Below, piece after piece: positions 34,939 to 43,420 of a stretch of 64,000 bases of DNA; positions within the stretch are counted from its first letter, which is position 1; each line of letters starts with the position of its first letter. Position numbers and translations under genes: made by a program. This DNA is from Telluribacter humicola (GTDB taxonomy: Bacteria; Bacteroidota; Bacteroidia; Cytophagales; Spirosomataceae): NCBI RefSeq assembly GCF_017355935.1, contig NZ_JAFIQT010000003.1, positions 503,450 to 567,449 of the forward strand. Reading direction: 5' to 3'. The notes beneath the pieces were generated by a model. It saw nothing but the letters and a program-made list of their open reading frames with translations. It was not told where the DNA came from and searched no databases.

Positions 34939-35523
34939 TTACTGTTCCGGCTGTGGAACGATGCGATCGCCTAACAGCGACTTCTCTGCGTCTGTCAGTT
35001 CATCAACAAGAGCGTAACGCTTTGTCTTGGTAATAGCCATCTCGTCCAGTACATCAACCATGTTCTTGTAAGTTGAAACTGGAGTTGGCTTTAGTACCAC
35101 CACAAAAGGGTCGTTACCAGCCTCATCCTTTGGGTTCTGAGAGTTGATGCGTGTCTTTGATTTAAAGATAACATCACGAATCTCCGTACCATAGCTGGCC
35201 TTCTTGAGAGCTGTTTCAGCATTATCATCATCAGCCGCAACGCCATCAAGATACCAAATGTCGTTGTTACGACCCATAAAGATAGTTAGCACCTTAGAGG
35301 CCTTCAGAGGCTCTGTCTGCTGCTCTTCTTTCTTATCCTGTTTATCAGGTACGTTAAGCGTCATGGATGTTGGCTTAGTCATCGTTGTCGCGAGCATAAA
35401 GAACGTGATCAAGAGAAATCCCAAGTCCACCATCGGTGTCATGTCCACCCGGGTGGACATTTTTTTGGACCGGACTTTACCATCGCCTTTACCACCCCCA
35501 CCGGTGTCTACTATTTCTGCCAT
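34939..35523 (-). CDS. exbD: ExbD-family transport protein (second copy)
   Basis: A 194-residue protein with the ExbD membrane helix and its conserved Asp: STRVDMTPMVDLGFLLITFFML (key residues D28-like Asp, TPMVD). The periplasmic part is longer than in E. coli ExbD and holds a DGVAADDDNAETAL insert. It pairs with the other ExbD in the operon. In Bacteroidota, heteromeric ExbD pairs energise TonB. Confidence 0.94.
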   Translation of the reverse strand: MAEIVDTGGGGKGDGKVRSKKMSTRVDMTPMVDLGFLLITFFMLATTMTKPTSMTLNVPDKQDKKEEQQTEPLKASKVLTIFMGRNNDIWYLDGVAADDDNAETALKKASYGTEIRDVIFKSKTRINSQNPKDEAGNDPFVVVLKPTPVSTYKNMVDVLDEMAITKTKRYALVDELTDAEKSLLGDRIVPQPEQ

Positions 35524-35563
35524 TGTATTACTGTTTGTTCAGGTGATACCTCACTTGCTATAA

Positions 35564-36193
35564 TTACTGCTGATCCTCATCAGGAGCCCATCCCGAAGGT
35601 GGTTGCTCTGAACCTGTAATAAGGTTGAACTTGTTGATGTTCTGCGACTGCAGATTCGTAAGTACATCCTTAAATACCGGGAACTTAGCTGCGTTGTCTC
35701 CTTTCAGAGCAAGTCTAAGTTGTGGATTCGCTTTACGAGCTGCATAAACCCAGTCAGCCAACTCACTAACTCCGGTAGAGTCTACTGGAATACCAGGCTG
35801 CTTTACTGCTTTCATCTGCTCTACTGATAAGCCTAACCAGGGTTTCAGCTGATTGAGCGGGAAACCAAAGCTTGCAAACTGAGAAAATTTAGCTTTCTCC
35901 GCATCAGTAAAGGAAACTCCCTTAGACTCTGCGATATTATCCAGCATTCCAACGCGAGTTGCCTGCGCATCAACACCAAAGAAAACCTTTCCTGAATTAT
36001 CGATACTGATGATCATGATGTTTTCATCAGGGACTTTAATACCAGAAATAGACGTTGGTGTGGCAATCTCAACAGCTTCATTCGATTTGAAGGTAGCTGT
36101 CATGATAAAGAACGTAAGTAACAGAAACGCTACATCCGTCATGGCAGTCATGTCCGTTACGGGAGGATGCTTTTTAGGTCTTACTTTTCCCAT
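35564..36193 (-). CDS. exbD: ExbD-family transport protein (first copy)
   Basis: A 209-residue protein with the ExbD helix (VTDMTAMTDVAFLLLTFFIM; the conserved Asp in MTDVA) and a periplasmic domain of about 150 residues that includes an extra FPLNQLKPWLGLS segment. It lies between exbB and the second exbD. Spacing to each is 40 bases, so the four genes form one operon. Confidence 0.94.
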   Translation of the reverse strand: MGKVRPKKHPPVTDMTAMTDVAFLLLTFFIMTATFKSNEAVEIATPTSISGIKVPDENIMIISIDNSGKVFFGVDAQATRVGMLDNIAESKGVSFTDAEKAKFSQFASFGFPLNQLKPWLGLSVEQMKAVKQPGIPVDSTGVSELADWVYAARKANPQLRLALKGDNAAKFPVFKDVLTNLQSQNINKFNLITGSEQPPSGWAPDEDQQ

Positions 36194-36237
36194 ACCTCAA
36201 ATATATAAGTTTTTTTTATATTAACGAAAAATGAGTA

Positions 36238-37077
36238 TTAATAGTGCGCAGCAAAATTTTGCTGGATGCTCATACCGATTTCGTCAATGCTATAAGTAAG
36301 GTCGTCAACGCGGCTGTTTAGGTAAGCGTAAGAGATCGTAGCGATCGCAGCAGTACCGATACCAAGAGCCGTGTTGATCAAGGCCTCAGAGATACCTGTT
36401 GCAAGTGCAGCGGAGTCAGGCTGACCAGATGTACCCAACGCGGCAAAAGCCTTGATCATACCAATTACCGTTCCTAGAAGCGCTAAGAGTGTAGATGCAG
36501 ATGCCAGAGTTGCAATGATAGTTAGGTTCTTCTGCAGCATAGGCATCTCCAAAGTTGTTGCTTCTTCGATTTCCTTCTGCAGGGCGGCTAGCTTCTGCTC
36601 TTTATCAAGGTTGGTCTCGCTTATCAGCTGCTTGTACTTCTCAAGACCAGCTTTGATTACATTACCAACTGATCCTTTTTGCTTGTCACACTCACGGATA
36701 GCCTCGTCAATTTGATTTTTGTCAAGCAGGCTTCTGATTTTGCGTACAAAAGCATCAATATTACCACTTCCACTTGCTTTGCTTAACGTAATCAGACGCT
36801 CAATAGTGAACACCAATACAATTAAGAAACAGGTCATCAAAATAGGTACAATTGGTCCTCCTTTGTAAACGATACCATAATAATCACCTGGCTTTGGACC
36901 TTTTTCGTGATCACCATCAATAAAGTGATCGGGAGACCCCAACACAAAGAGATAGATTGCAAGGGCAATCAGAAACAGGGCCGGGATTACCAACGCTGGG
37001 TTTAGACCTCCTTTGCTTTTCTTTGGTGCTGCTGCAGGCTTGGCTGCGGGTGCCGGAGTCGTCGCTTTCTTTTCCAT
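36238..37077 (-). CDS. exbB: ExbB/TolQ/MotA-family proton channel protein
   Basis: A 279-residue protein with an Ala/Lys/Pro-rich N-terminus and membrane helices at about 28-47, 74-93, 180-205 and 220-245. The conserved ExbB/TolQ block reads LGTVIGMIKAFAALG and LINTALGIGTAAIATISYAYL. It is the first gene of a leftward seven-gene operon running through exbD, exbD, tonB, a small membrane protein, a PstS-like lipoprotein and a TPR protein. A -7 promoter match lies about 113 bases upstream. Confidence 0.95.
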   Translation of the reverse strand: MEKKATTPAPAAKPAAAPKKSKGGLNPALVIPALFLIALAIYLFVLGSPDHFIDGDHEKGPKPGDYYGIVYKGGPIVPILMTCFLIVLVFTIERLITLSKASGSGNIDAFVRKIRSLLDKNQIDEAIRECDKQKGSVGNVIKAGLEKYKQLISETNLDKEQKLAALQKEIEEATTLEMPMLQKNLTIIATLASASTLLALLGTVIGMIKAFAALGTSGQPDSAALATGISEALINTALGIGTAAIATISYAYLNSRVDDLTYSIDEIGMSIQQNFAAHY

Positions 37078-37189
37078 CAGACTTACTTTTAAAGGGTTAA
37101 TTTAGAATTTGGTTGTGAATAAAAGAAAAATTTGAATTAAAGGTTCTTTGTAAAATAAAATTTTGATTAAGGTATAATACAGAGCTTTA

Positions 37190-37197
37190 CAAAAGTA
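37190..37197 (-). promoter_or_regulatory. candidate -7 promoter element for the exbB operon
   Basis: Read leftward this is TACTTTTG, an exact TAnnTTTG match. A TTTG-like -33 candidate reads from 37221-37224, slightly too far away (23-base spacer). It would give a leader of about 105 bases before exbB. Confidence 0.45.
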
Positions 37198-37976
37198 TGT
37201 GTTTTCCTTTTAAAAAAATGCAAAGGCTTCTTCAGTTTTTTTAACACATTTTAAAAAGTCAAACAATTAGTTGTACTATTCAAAGCGCAAGCATCGTAAA
37301 AAACGCAGCCGCATCAACAGCTATTGTCTTAACAATCAATAATTTAAATTCACCCTATACCGGCTTCCGCAATTTGGACTATTAACGGCTCCTGTGCAAA
37401 TTAAGTTTCCTATTACCCTTAATTTGGATTCGAAAATTAACCTCTTGCTTACAAAAAAACAAATTTTATTCTGAAAGCCAGTTAACAATTTGTTCATCTA
37501 CCGGTTCCTTGGCAGCAAACGACAAAGTACTATTATTTGTATACTATACTGTAAAAAACGAATATTATCTTCATCAAAGCAAACCTACCCCTGTTTCTAC
37601 CCTTTACTTGTAGTTACAATTCGCTAAATCTGCCCAGTGGCAGCTACTTTGATGTTCCTTTCTGGAAAGATAATGAATGAAATACTAAACTCCAATATAT
37701 AAAAGAAAATTTTATATTGATTAGGCATCACCTCCTCCCATACAGGGCAAAGCTTAAGCTCTATGCACTGTGAGTAGGTAGAGGAGAAAGTAATCAGACT
37801 CTACAACCAGTACACACGCATCCTTATACGCTGTACTTCCACTGATTGATGCAGGAGCTAGCAATAACCTCATACCCAACTATCTGCTTTCATAATGCTA
37901 TGGCAGCTTAAATATAATCATAGGCTTACACAAAGCTTTTTATAGGATAGGTGTAGCGATATTGCTTTCCATTTAT

Positions 37977-38013
37977 TACTTTTGTGTCATAACTATGATG
38001 TAGTTTTATCATA
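37977..38013 (+). promoter_or_regulatory. candidate promoter and short inverted repeat before the HTH/S24 gene
   Basis: TACTTTTG at 37977-37984 matches the -7 consensus. Just downstream, TATGAT (37994-37999) and ATCATA (38008-38013) form a 6-bp inverted repeat with an 8-base spacer, at the probable transcription start. This is where a self-repressing HTH protein would bind; the repeat is short, so the call is weak. Confidence 0.4.
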
Positions 38014-38034
38014 AAAAATACACCTCACATATAG

Positions 38035-38739
38035 ATGGCTGCTAAATTCGATAATGAAACTTCTGTACAGGAACGCCTGAAGCAGGTATTTGATGCTCTT
38101 GGTATAAGCATCTACCAGATTGCGAAGGATCTGGACGAGAACTCGTCTAAGTTCTATAATATCCTGAACGGACGCGCAAAGCCATCCTATGATACCATTA
38201 TTCGAATTCTGGATCATTACCCACAGGTAAGCGCTGACTATCTTCTGCGTGGAGTACAGCCAGTGCTTAATGGTGCTGATCCCTCCAATGCCCGTATGGT
38301 AGCTAATGAGATCTCCTATGTAGAGGTACCATTTGTCCCTATTAAGTTTCATGCCAGCTTTGTAGAGACCTATACGGATGGATTCCGCTATACTGACCTG
38401 GAAACCTACAGTGTAAGTACAGAAGCTGTAAAAGGCCTGCGTGATCCAATCATTATTGAGATCTCTGGTAATAGCATGAGTCCGCAGTTGGTTAACGGAG
38501 CCAAGGTAATGGTAGTCCCCGTTGATCCGGGCGACTGGATCTACCAATCGGGTGGGGTGTTTGCCGTAATTTATCGTGATTTCTTTGTTGTAAAACGTAT
38601 CCGAGAAAACGAACTTTTGACTAAGCGCTATCTGACTTTACACTCTGATAATCCTCTGGGAGGCAGTGTAAGTGTTCCTGCTGACGAACTCAGAGGACTC
38701 TGGCGCGTAGCTCATATTGTAAGTGCTCCCGTAGAGTAA
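38035..38739 (+). CDS. HTH (XRE) regulator with S24/LexA-like C-terminal domain
   Basis: A 234-residue protein. Residues about 12-65 form an XRE-type helix-turn-helix (GISIYQIAKDLDENSSKFYNILNGR, key part IYQIAK). The C-terminal half resembles the LexA/UmuD/CI peptidase fold, with nucleophile Ser in ISGNSMSPQL and a likely general-base Lys in FAVIYRDFFVVKRI. A clear Ala-Gly or Cys-Gly self-cleavage site is not visible in the linker, so cleavage is unproven. There are no phage genes around it. It precedes a UvrD/PcrA-type helicase gene by 85 bases, so a link to DNA damage is possible. Confidence 0.88.
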   Translation: MAAKFDNETSVQERLKQVFDALGISIYQIAKDLDENSSKFYNILNGRAKPSYDTIIRILDHYPQVSADYLLRGVQPVLNGADPSNARMVANEISYVEVPFVPIKFHASFVETYTDGFRYTDLETYSVSTEAVKGLRDPIIIEISGNSMSPQLVNGAKVMVVPVDPGDWIYQSGGVFAVIYRDFFVVKRIRENELLTKRYLTLHSDNPLGGSVSVPADELRGLWRVAHIVSAPVE

Positions 38740-38772
38740 TAGCTGAAGACATAATCATTCTTTGGTTTTTCC

Positions 38773-38780
38773 TAACTTTG
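38773..38780 (+). promoter_or_regulatory. candidate -7 promoter element for the helicase gene
   Basis: TAACTTTG, an exact TAnnTTTG match, 45 bases before the ATG at 38825. It suggests that the helicase gene has its own promoter as well as possible read-through from the regulator gene. Confidence 0.45.
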
Positions 38781-38824
38781 GGCTTTACTATAGTAGTAGA
38801 CTACGGAAACGAGGAGAAAAATAT

Positions 38825-41083
38825 ATGAATGATTATTTGTCGAGTCTGAATGAACCTCAGCGCCAGGCGGTCACCCACGGGGATGGCCCTCTGATGATCA
38901 TAGCCGGTGCGGGGTCAGGCAAAACTCGTGTACTGACCTTTCGCATCGCCCATCTTATAGAGAATGGAGTAGACCCATTCCGGATACTTTCCCTGACTTT
39001 TACCAATAAGGCCGCTGCCGAAATGCGTCAGCGCATTGAGAAGGCGATTGGTAATGAGGCCCGAAATATCTGGACGGGTACTTTCCACTCTGTATTTGCC
39101 AAGATACTGCGCATCGAAGCCCGCTACCTGGGCTACACCAGCGACTTCTCCATCTATGATACAGACGACTCCAAGTCGTTGCTGCGGAGTATTATCAAGG
39201 AATTTAACCTGGACGATAAAACCTATAAGGCTAATGTCGTATTCAACCGCATATCGGGTGCCAAGAACCGCCTGGTGTCGGCAGACGACTACCTGAACAA
39301 CGCTATTATTAAGGCGGATGACGACGCGGCCCGTATGCCTGAGATCGGTCGCTTGTATAAAGCCTATACAGTACGTTGCTTCCAGGCCAATGCCATGGAC
39401 TTTGATGACCTGCTCTTCAATACCAACGTGCTGTTCCGGGATTTCCCGGAAGTACTGCATAAGTACCAGCACAAGTTCCAGCACGTGATGGTAGATGAGT
39501 TTCAGGATACTAACGTTTCGCAGTACCTCATTACGCGAAAGCTGTCGGCGGTGCATCGTAACATTTGTGTGGTAGGTGATGATGCCCAGAGTATCTATGC
39601 CTTCCGCGGTGCCAACATCGAGAACATCCTGAACTTTGAAAAGGACTTTCCGGATGTACGTACCATCAAGCTCGAGCAGAACTATCGCTCTACCCAGACC
39701 ATCGTCAATGTCGCCAACTCCATTATTGAGCGAAATAAGGCGCAGCTGAAAAAGAATGTCTTCACCGAAAATGACGAAGGTACCCTTATCGAAGTCATCA
39801 AGGCCAACTCTGACAATGAAGAAGGCCGGCTGATTGCTACCTCTATCTTCGAAGAGAAGATGCAGCACAGCCTGCACAATACTGACTTCGCTATCTTATA
39901 CCGTACTAATGCCCAGTCACGGGCCTTTGAAGAAGCCCTGCGCAAGTTGGGTATTAAGTACCGGATTGTAGGTGGCTTATCATTCTATCAACGTAAGGAA
40001 ATCAAGGACCTGCTGGCTTACCTGCGTTTCACGGTCAACCAGCAGGACGAAGAAGCTTTCAAACGGATCATCAACCTACCTAAGCGCGGCATTGGCGATA
40101 CGACCGTAGCCAAGATTACCGTCACGGCTGCCGAACGCCAGGTACCTATCTGGGAGGTAGTAAGTAACATACATCAGTATGTAGGTGGCCGCTCTACGGC
40201 ACCTATTGAGCAGTTTTCAACGCTGATCAAAAGCTTCAAACTCCTGATCGAGCAGGGGAAAGATGCTTATGAGGTAGCTTCGCATATAGCTAAAACCTCC
40301 GGCTTGCTGCGTGAACTGTACGAGGATAAAACCGTAGAGGGTCTGTCGCGCTACGAGAACGTGCAGGAGTTGCTCAACGCCATCAAGGAGTACGTAGATA
40401 ATGCCGAGACTGAAGATAAGTCGCTAAGTTCATTCCTGCAGTCGGTATCGCTACTGACTAATGCTGATGAACCCGATGAGGATGGAGATAATGATCGCAT
40501 CACCCTGATGACCATCCACTCGGCCAAAGGGCTTGAATTCCGTAATGTATACGTAGTAGGGATGGAAGAAGACCTATTCCCCAGCCAGATGATGCTCGAG
40601 AGCCGGCAGGATCTGGAAGAGGAGCGGCGTCTGTTCTACGTGGCCATTACCCGGGCGGAGAGAAAACTTACCTTTTCCTACGCCGAAAGCCGCTATCAGT
40701 GGGGCCGTCTGAAAATGTGTGAGCCCAGTCGCTTCCTGATGGAGGTAGACCAGCGCTACCTCAATTCTTCCAAGACTACCCGGAGCCTGGCTGAGCGCGA
40801 AACATCACCCGCTCCCATGGCTTTCCTGAAGAACATGAGCCAGCGTCCGGCTGCTCCCAGCAAACCGGCTGCCGCCAGTAATCATGTACCTTCTTCTGAT
40901 TTCACCCCCAGTGATACCTCCGGCCTTACCGAGGGGCAGCGCGTCGAGCATCCCAAGTTTGGCTTTGGAGTAGTGAGCAAGGTAGATATTAACGGTACCG
41001 ATCGTAAAGCCGTCGTCAAATTTGATTCCGTTGGGGAGAAGACCCTCCTTCTAAGCTTTGCTAAGTTGAGGATCCTGAATTGA
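38825..41083 (+). CDS. pcrA: UvrD/PcrA-type 3'-5' DNA helicase
   Basis: A 752-residue superfamily 1A helicase. Motifs in order: Q-motif LNEPQRQAV, Walker A AGAGSGKT, Ia TFTNKAAAEMRQR, II VDEFQDTN, III GDDAQSIYAFRGA, IV LEQNYRST, V TIHSAKGLEFRNVYV, VI VAITRAERKL. The last 60 residues form the PcrA-type C-terminal domain (GQRVEHPKFGFGVV) that binds RNA polymerase in relatives. The ATG at 38825 is chosen because the sequence from there matches the family; the longer frame adds 21 unrelated residues. Role: removal of proteins from DNA, and excision and mismatch repair. Confidence 0.96.
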   Translation: MNDYLSSLNEPQRQAVTHGDGPLMIIAGAGSGKTRVLTFRIAHLIENGVDPFRILSLTFTNKAAAEMRQRIEKAIGNEARNIWTGTFHSVFAKILRIEARYLGYTSDFSIYDTDDSKSLLRSIIKEFNLDDKTYKANVVFNRISGAKNRLVSADDYLNNAIIKADDDAARMPEIGRLYKAYTVRCFQANAMDFDDLLFNTNVLFRDFPEVLHKYQHKFQHVMVDEFQDTNVSQYLITRKLSAVHRNICVVGDDAQSIYAFRGANIENILNFEKDFPDVRTIKLEQNYRSTQTIVNVANSIIERNKAQLKKNVFTENDEGTLIEVIKANSDNEEGRLIATSIFEEKMQHSLHNTDFAILYRTNAQSRAFEEALRKLGIKYRIVGGLSFYQRKEIKDLLAYLRFTVNQQDEEAFKRIINLPKRGIGDTTVAKITVTAAERQVPIWEVVSNIHQYVGGRSTAPIEQFSTLIKSFKLLIEQGKDAYEVASHIAKTSGLLRELYEDKTVEGLSRYENVQELLNAIKEYVDNAETEDKSLSSFLQSVSLLTNADEPDEDGDNDRITLMTIHSAKGLEFRNVYVVGMEEDLFPSQMMLESRQDLEEERRLFYVAITRAERKLTFSYAESRYQWGRLKMCEPSRFLMEVDQRYLNSSKTTRSLAERETSPAPMAFLKNMSQRPAAPSKPAAASNHVPSSDFTPSDTSGLTEGQRVEHPKFGFGVVSKVDINGTDRKAVVKFDSVGEKTLLLSFAKLRILN

Positions 41084-41161
41084 TTAATTCTTTTCCCGAA
41101 AAATTTTTTAAACCTAAACCTTTAAACTATACTTCCTATCCTAAAACCTACATACAAGACT

Positions 41162-42658
41162 ATGTTTAATGATGACGATTTACAGCTTATAAAAGAGCGT
41201 GGCAGTGATGTCGCGCTCGTAGAAGAACAAATTAATTACTTCATAGATGGCTTCCCCTTTCTGCCGCTTTCAAAGGCAGCTACGGTTGGTGAAGGTATCA
41301 TACGCCTGTCGGACGAGCAGATTCAGCAGTTAACGGCTGAGTTTGACCGAAGTGCCGCCGAAGGAGAAATAAGCCTGCTCAAATTTGTCCCGGCTTCGGG
41401 AGCCGCTACCCGGATGTTTAAGTCGCTGTTTGCGTTCCTGGAGCAGGATAAAAGCGACAAGTCAGTCGAAGAGTTCTTTGAGCGTCTGACTGAGTTTGCT
41501 TTCTACAATGATCTGCAGGAAGCCTTGACGGCCGACGGCAAAGACATCAATACAGCCGACCGTAAGACAATAGCGGAATATTTCCTGACTGATAAAGGAC
41601 TGGGCTACGGTAGCCTTCCCAAAGGTCTGCTTGAGTTTCACCGTTATGAAGATGGCTCCCGAACTCCACTGGAAGAGCACCTGGTAGAAGGCGCGCTCTA
41701 CGCTAATGCCGGCGGAAGGGTTCAGATCCACTTCACTGTATCGCCTGAGCACCGCGATAAATTTGAAAAGCTGGTCGTAGAGGTACTTCCTACGTACGAA
41801 AGCCGCTTCGGGGTGAAGTACTACGTGTCTTTCTCTGAGCAAAAAGCCTCTACCGATACCATTGCCGTGAATATGGACAACACGCCTTTCCGCGAGAAAG
41901 ACGGTAGTCTGTTATTCCGGCCGGCCGGACACGGAGCACTGCTCGAGAATCTGGCAGGTCTTGATGCGGATGTTATCTTCACCAAGAATATTGATAACGT
42001 AGTACCTGATCGTCTGAAAGATACTACCATCACCTATAAAAAAGCACTGGCGGGCATACTCCTCAGCTACCAAAAGCGGATATTCAGCTATATAGAGAAG
42101 CTTGAGAAAGGACAGGATGCTGCACTGCTGGAAGAGCTGGACCGCTTTTTCCAGGAAGAGCTTTCGGTTCGCCCTCCACAGGGCTACACCAGCTGGTCAG
42201 ACGATGAGAAGGCTGCTTACTTCCTCCGTAAACTGGACCGTCCTTTACGTGTATGCGGTATGGTAAAGAACGAAGGCGAGCCTGGTGGTGGTCCTTTCTG
42301 GGCTGACAATGCCGACGGATCAGCTTCGTTGCAGATTGTGGAATCAGCACAGGTAGATATGGATAATGAATCGCAGAAATCTATATTCAAGAATGCTACA
42401 CACTTCAATCCCGTAGATCTGGTAGGCGCCATGAAAAACCGCCATGGTCAGGCATACGATCTGCGTCGTTTCCGCGATCCGATGACGGGCTTCGTTTCCA
42501 ATAAGTCCAAGGATGGCAAAGACCTGAAGGCCCAGGAACTACCGGGACTCTGGAATGGCTCTATGGCTGATTGGAATACCCTGTTCGTAGAGGTACCTCT
42601 TGTCACCTTCAATCCGGTGAAGACGGTGAATGACCTGCTCCGCGAGCAGCACCAGTAG
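41162..42658 (+). CDS. DUF4301 family protein
   Basis: A 498-residue cytoplasmic protein. The N-terminal third contains FVPASGAATRMFKSLF and KGLLEFHRYEDGSRTPLEEHLVEGA, a glycine-rich phosphate-type pocket with an acidic loop that reads like a nucleotidyltransferase. Later are RVCGMVKNEGEPGGGPFW and VDLVGAMKNRHG. I recognise it as the DUF4301 family of Bacteroidota; its reaction is not established. It stands between the helicase gene and a strong terminator and probably has its own promoter. Confidence 0.88.
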   Translation: MFNDDDLQLIKERGSDVALVEEQINYFIDGFPFLPLSKAATVGEGIIRLSDEQIQQLTAEFDRSAAEGEISLLKFVPASGAATRMFKSLFAFLEQDKSDKSVEEFFERLTEFAFYNDLQEALTADGKDINTADRKTIAEYFLTDKGLGYGSLPKGLLEFHRYEDGSRTPLEEHLVEGALYANAGGRVQIHFTVSPEHRDKFEKLVVEVLPTYESRFGVKYYVSFSEQKASTDTIAVNMDNTPFREKDGSLLFRPAGHGALLENLAGLDADVIFTKNIDNVVPDRLKDTTITYKKALAGILLSYQKRIFSYIEKLEKGQDAALLEELDRFFQEELSVRPPQGYTSWSDDEKAAYFLRKLDRPLRVCGMVKNEGEPGGGPFWADNADGSASLQIVESAQVDMDNESQKSIFKNATHFNPVDLVGAMKNRHGQAYDLRRFRDPMTGFVSNKSKDGKDLKAQELPGLWNGSMADWNTLFVEVPLVTFNPVKTVNDLLREQHQ

Positions 42659-42670
42659 TATCATACTCAC

Positions 42671-42714
42671 AAAAAAGGTCCGGGGAAAGCTCAGCTCTAC
42701 CGGACCTTTTTTTT
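42671..42714 (+). terminator. terminator after the DUF4301 gene
   Basis: A 13-bp stem (42671-42683 with 42700-42712) with a 16-base loop and a T-run to 42714, 12 bases after the stop. Confidence 0.9.
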
Positions 42715-42812
42715 ATGCGCTGTTGTACTCAATGCTCCTATAAGTATAAACACAAATGCTGCTAAGTGACTGATACTTCTTTAGCGGCTGCCTCCGTTAA
42801 GTGTAAACCACC

Positions 42813-42820
42813 TACTTTTG
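42813..42820 (+). promoter_or_regulatory. candidate -7 promoter element for the lipoprotein gene
   Basis: TACTTTTG, an exact TAnnTTTG match, 55 bases before the ATG at 42876. Confidence 0.45.
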
Positions 42821-42875
42821 TACCCAACTTATATCAACCCTCCATCTATACTTTAAAGTAACACCTGAATACCAC

Positions 42876-43334
42876 ATGAAACCTCTTCCTCTACTATGCT
42901 TTTTAGTGCTGCTTGCAGGAGGCTGCAAGCCCCCTCATGATGTCTATCGCAATGAAGTTTTGAATGGCCATTTTCAAGCCAGAGAACAGTACTTTCTTAA
43001 ATCAGGTCAGATGGTCCCACTGCGGGATCAGGGACAATTTCTGCGTACAGAGTATAATACCCTGCGGGTCTATCAGGGTGACTCTACCTTAGTGTACCTT
43101 CCCGACTATAAGCAGAACCAGGAACTAAGCAGCCAGAAAGACGGTATACTCGTTCTGGAAGCTAATACGCCCGAGGGGTTAAAAAGTATTCGGATTACAA
43201 TGGGAGATGACTACCGGAGCACTGCCCAAAGCCTGCCCTTTACCATGGGACAGCTAATCGACGGCCCTTATAATGCTGAGTTGGATACTGTACAAACGGT
43301 ATATGATAAAATCGACTTTACATTATTTCAGTAG
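42876..43334 (+). CDS. hypothetical lipoprotein
   Basis: A 152-residue protein with a lipoprotein signal (lipobox LAGGC, Cys17), so it is membrane-anchored after export. The rest is hydrophilic and beta-rich without a motif I recognise. It sits alone between a terminator and a convergent glycogen synthase gene, with its own likely promoter. Confidence 0.8.
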   Translation: MKPLPLLCFLVLLAGGCKPPHDVYRNEVLNGHFQAREQYFLKSGQMVPLRDQGQFLRTEYNTLRVYQGDSTLVYLPDYKQNQELSSQKDGILVLEANTPEGLKSIRITMGDDYRSTAQSLPFTMGQLIDGPYNAELDTVQTVYDKIDFTLFQ

Positions 43335-43355
43335 CAATTCAGACCATGGGTACTC

Positions 43356-43400
43356 TAAAAAGCGAAAGCCGGTTGATGATCAACCGGCTTTCGCTTTTTA
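43356..43400. terminator. bidirectional terminator between convergent genes
   Basis: A 21-bp stem (43356-43376 with 43380-43400) with a three-base tip tga and A/T ends that give T-runs in both directions. The outer part AAAAGCGAAAGCC equals that of the terminator at 31024-31073. Confidence 0.92.
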
Positions 43401-43420
43401 TATACAAATGACTCGATTCA

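Larger units (their letters stand above)
37078..38034. other. 957-base AT-rich spacer without a credible gene
   Basis: Divergent region between exbB and the HTH/S24 gene. I see no open frame with family-like content; the apparent antisense frame at 37993-38547 lies mostly over a real gene. It holds -7 promoter matches for both neighbours (37190-37197 leftward, 37977-37984 rightward). I find no tRNA or riboswitch pattern. A small RNA cannot be excluded. Confidence 0.6.

Noticed and set aside
37993-38547. 184-codon leftward frame at the edge of the large spacer
   Set aside because: Most of it lies over the HTH/S24 gene and the sequence is not protein-like.
38035-38739. Prophage repressor marking an integrated phage
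   Set aside because: No integrase, capsid, terminase or lysis genes in the surroundings.
38915-39877. 320-codon open frame antisense to the helicase gene
   Set aside because: No family-like content; it is the usual long shadow of a strongly coding frame opposite a clear PcrA gene.
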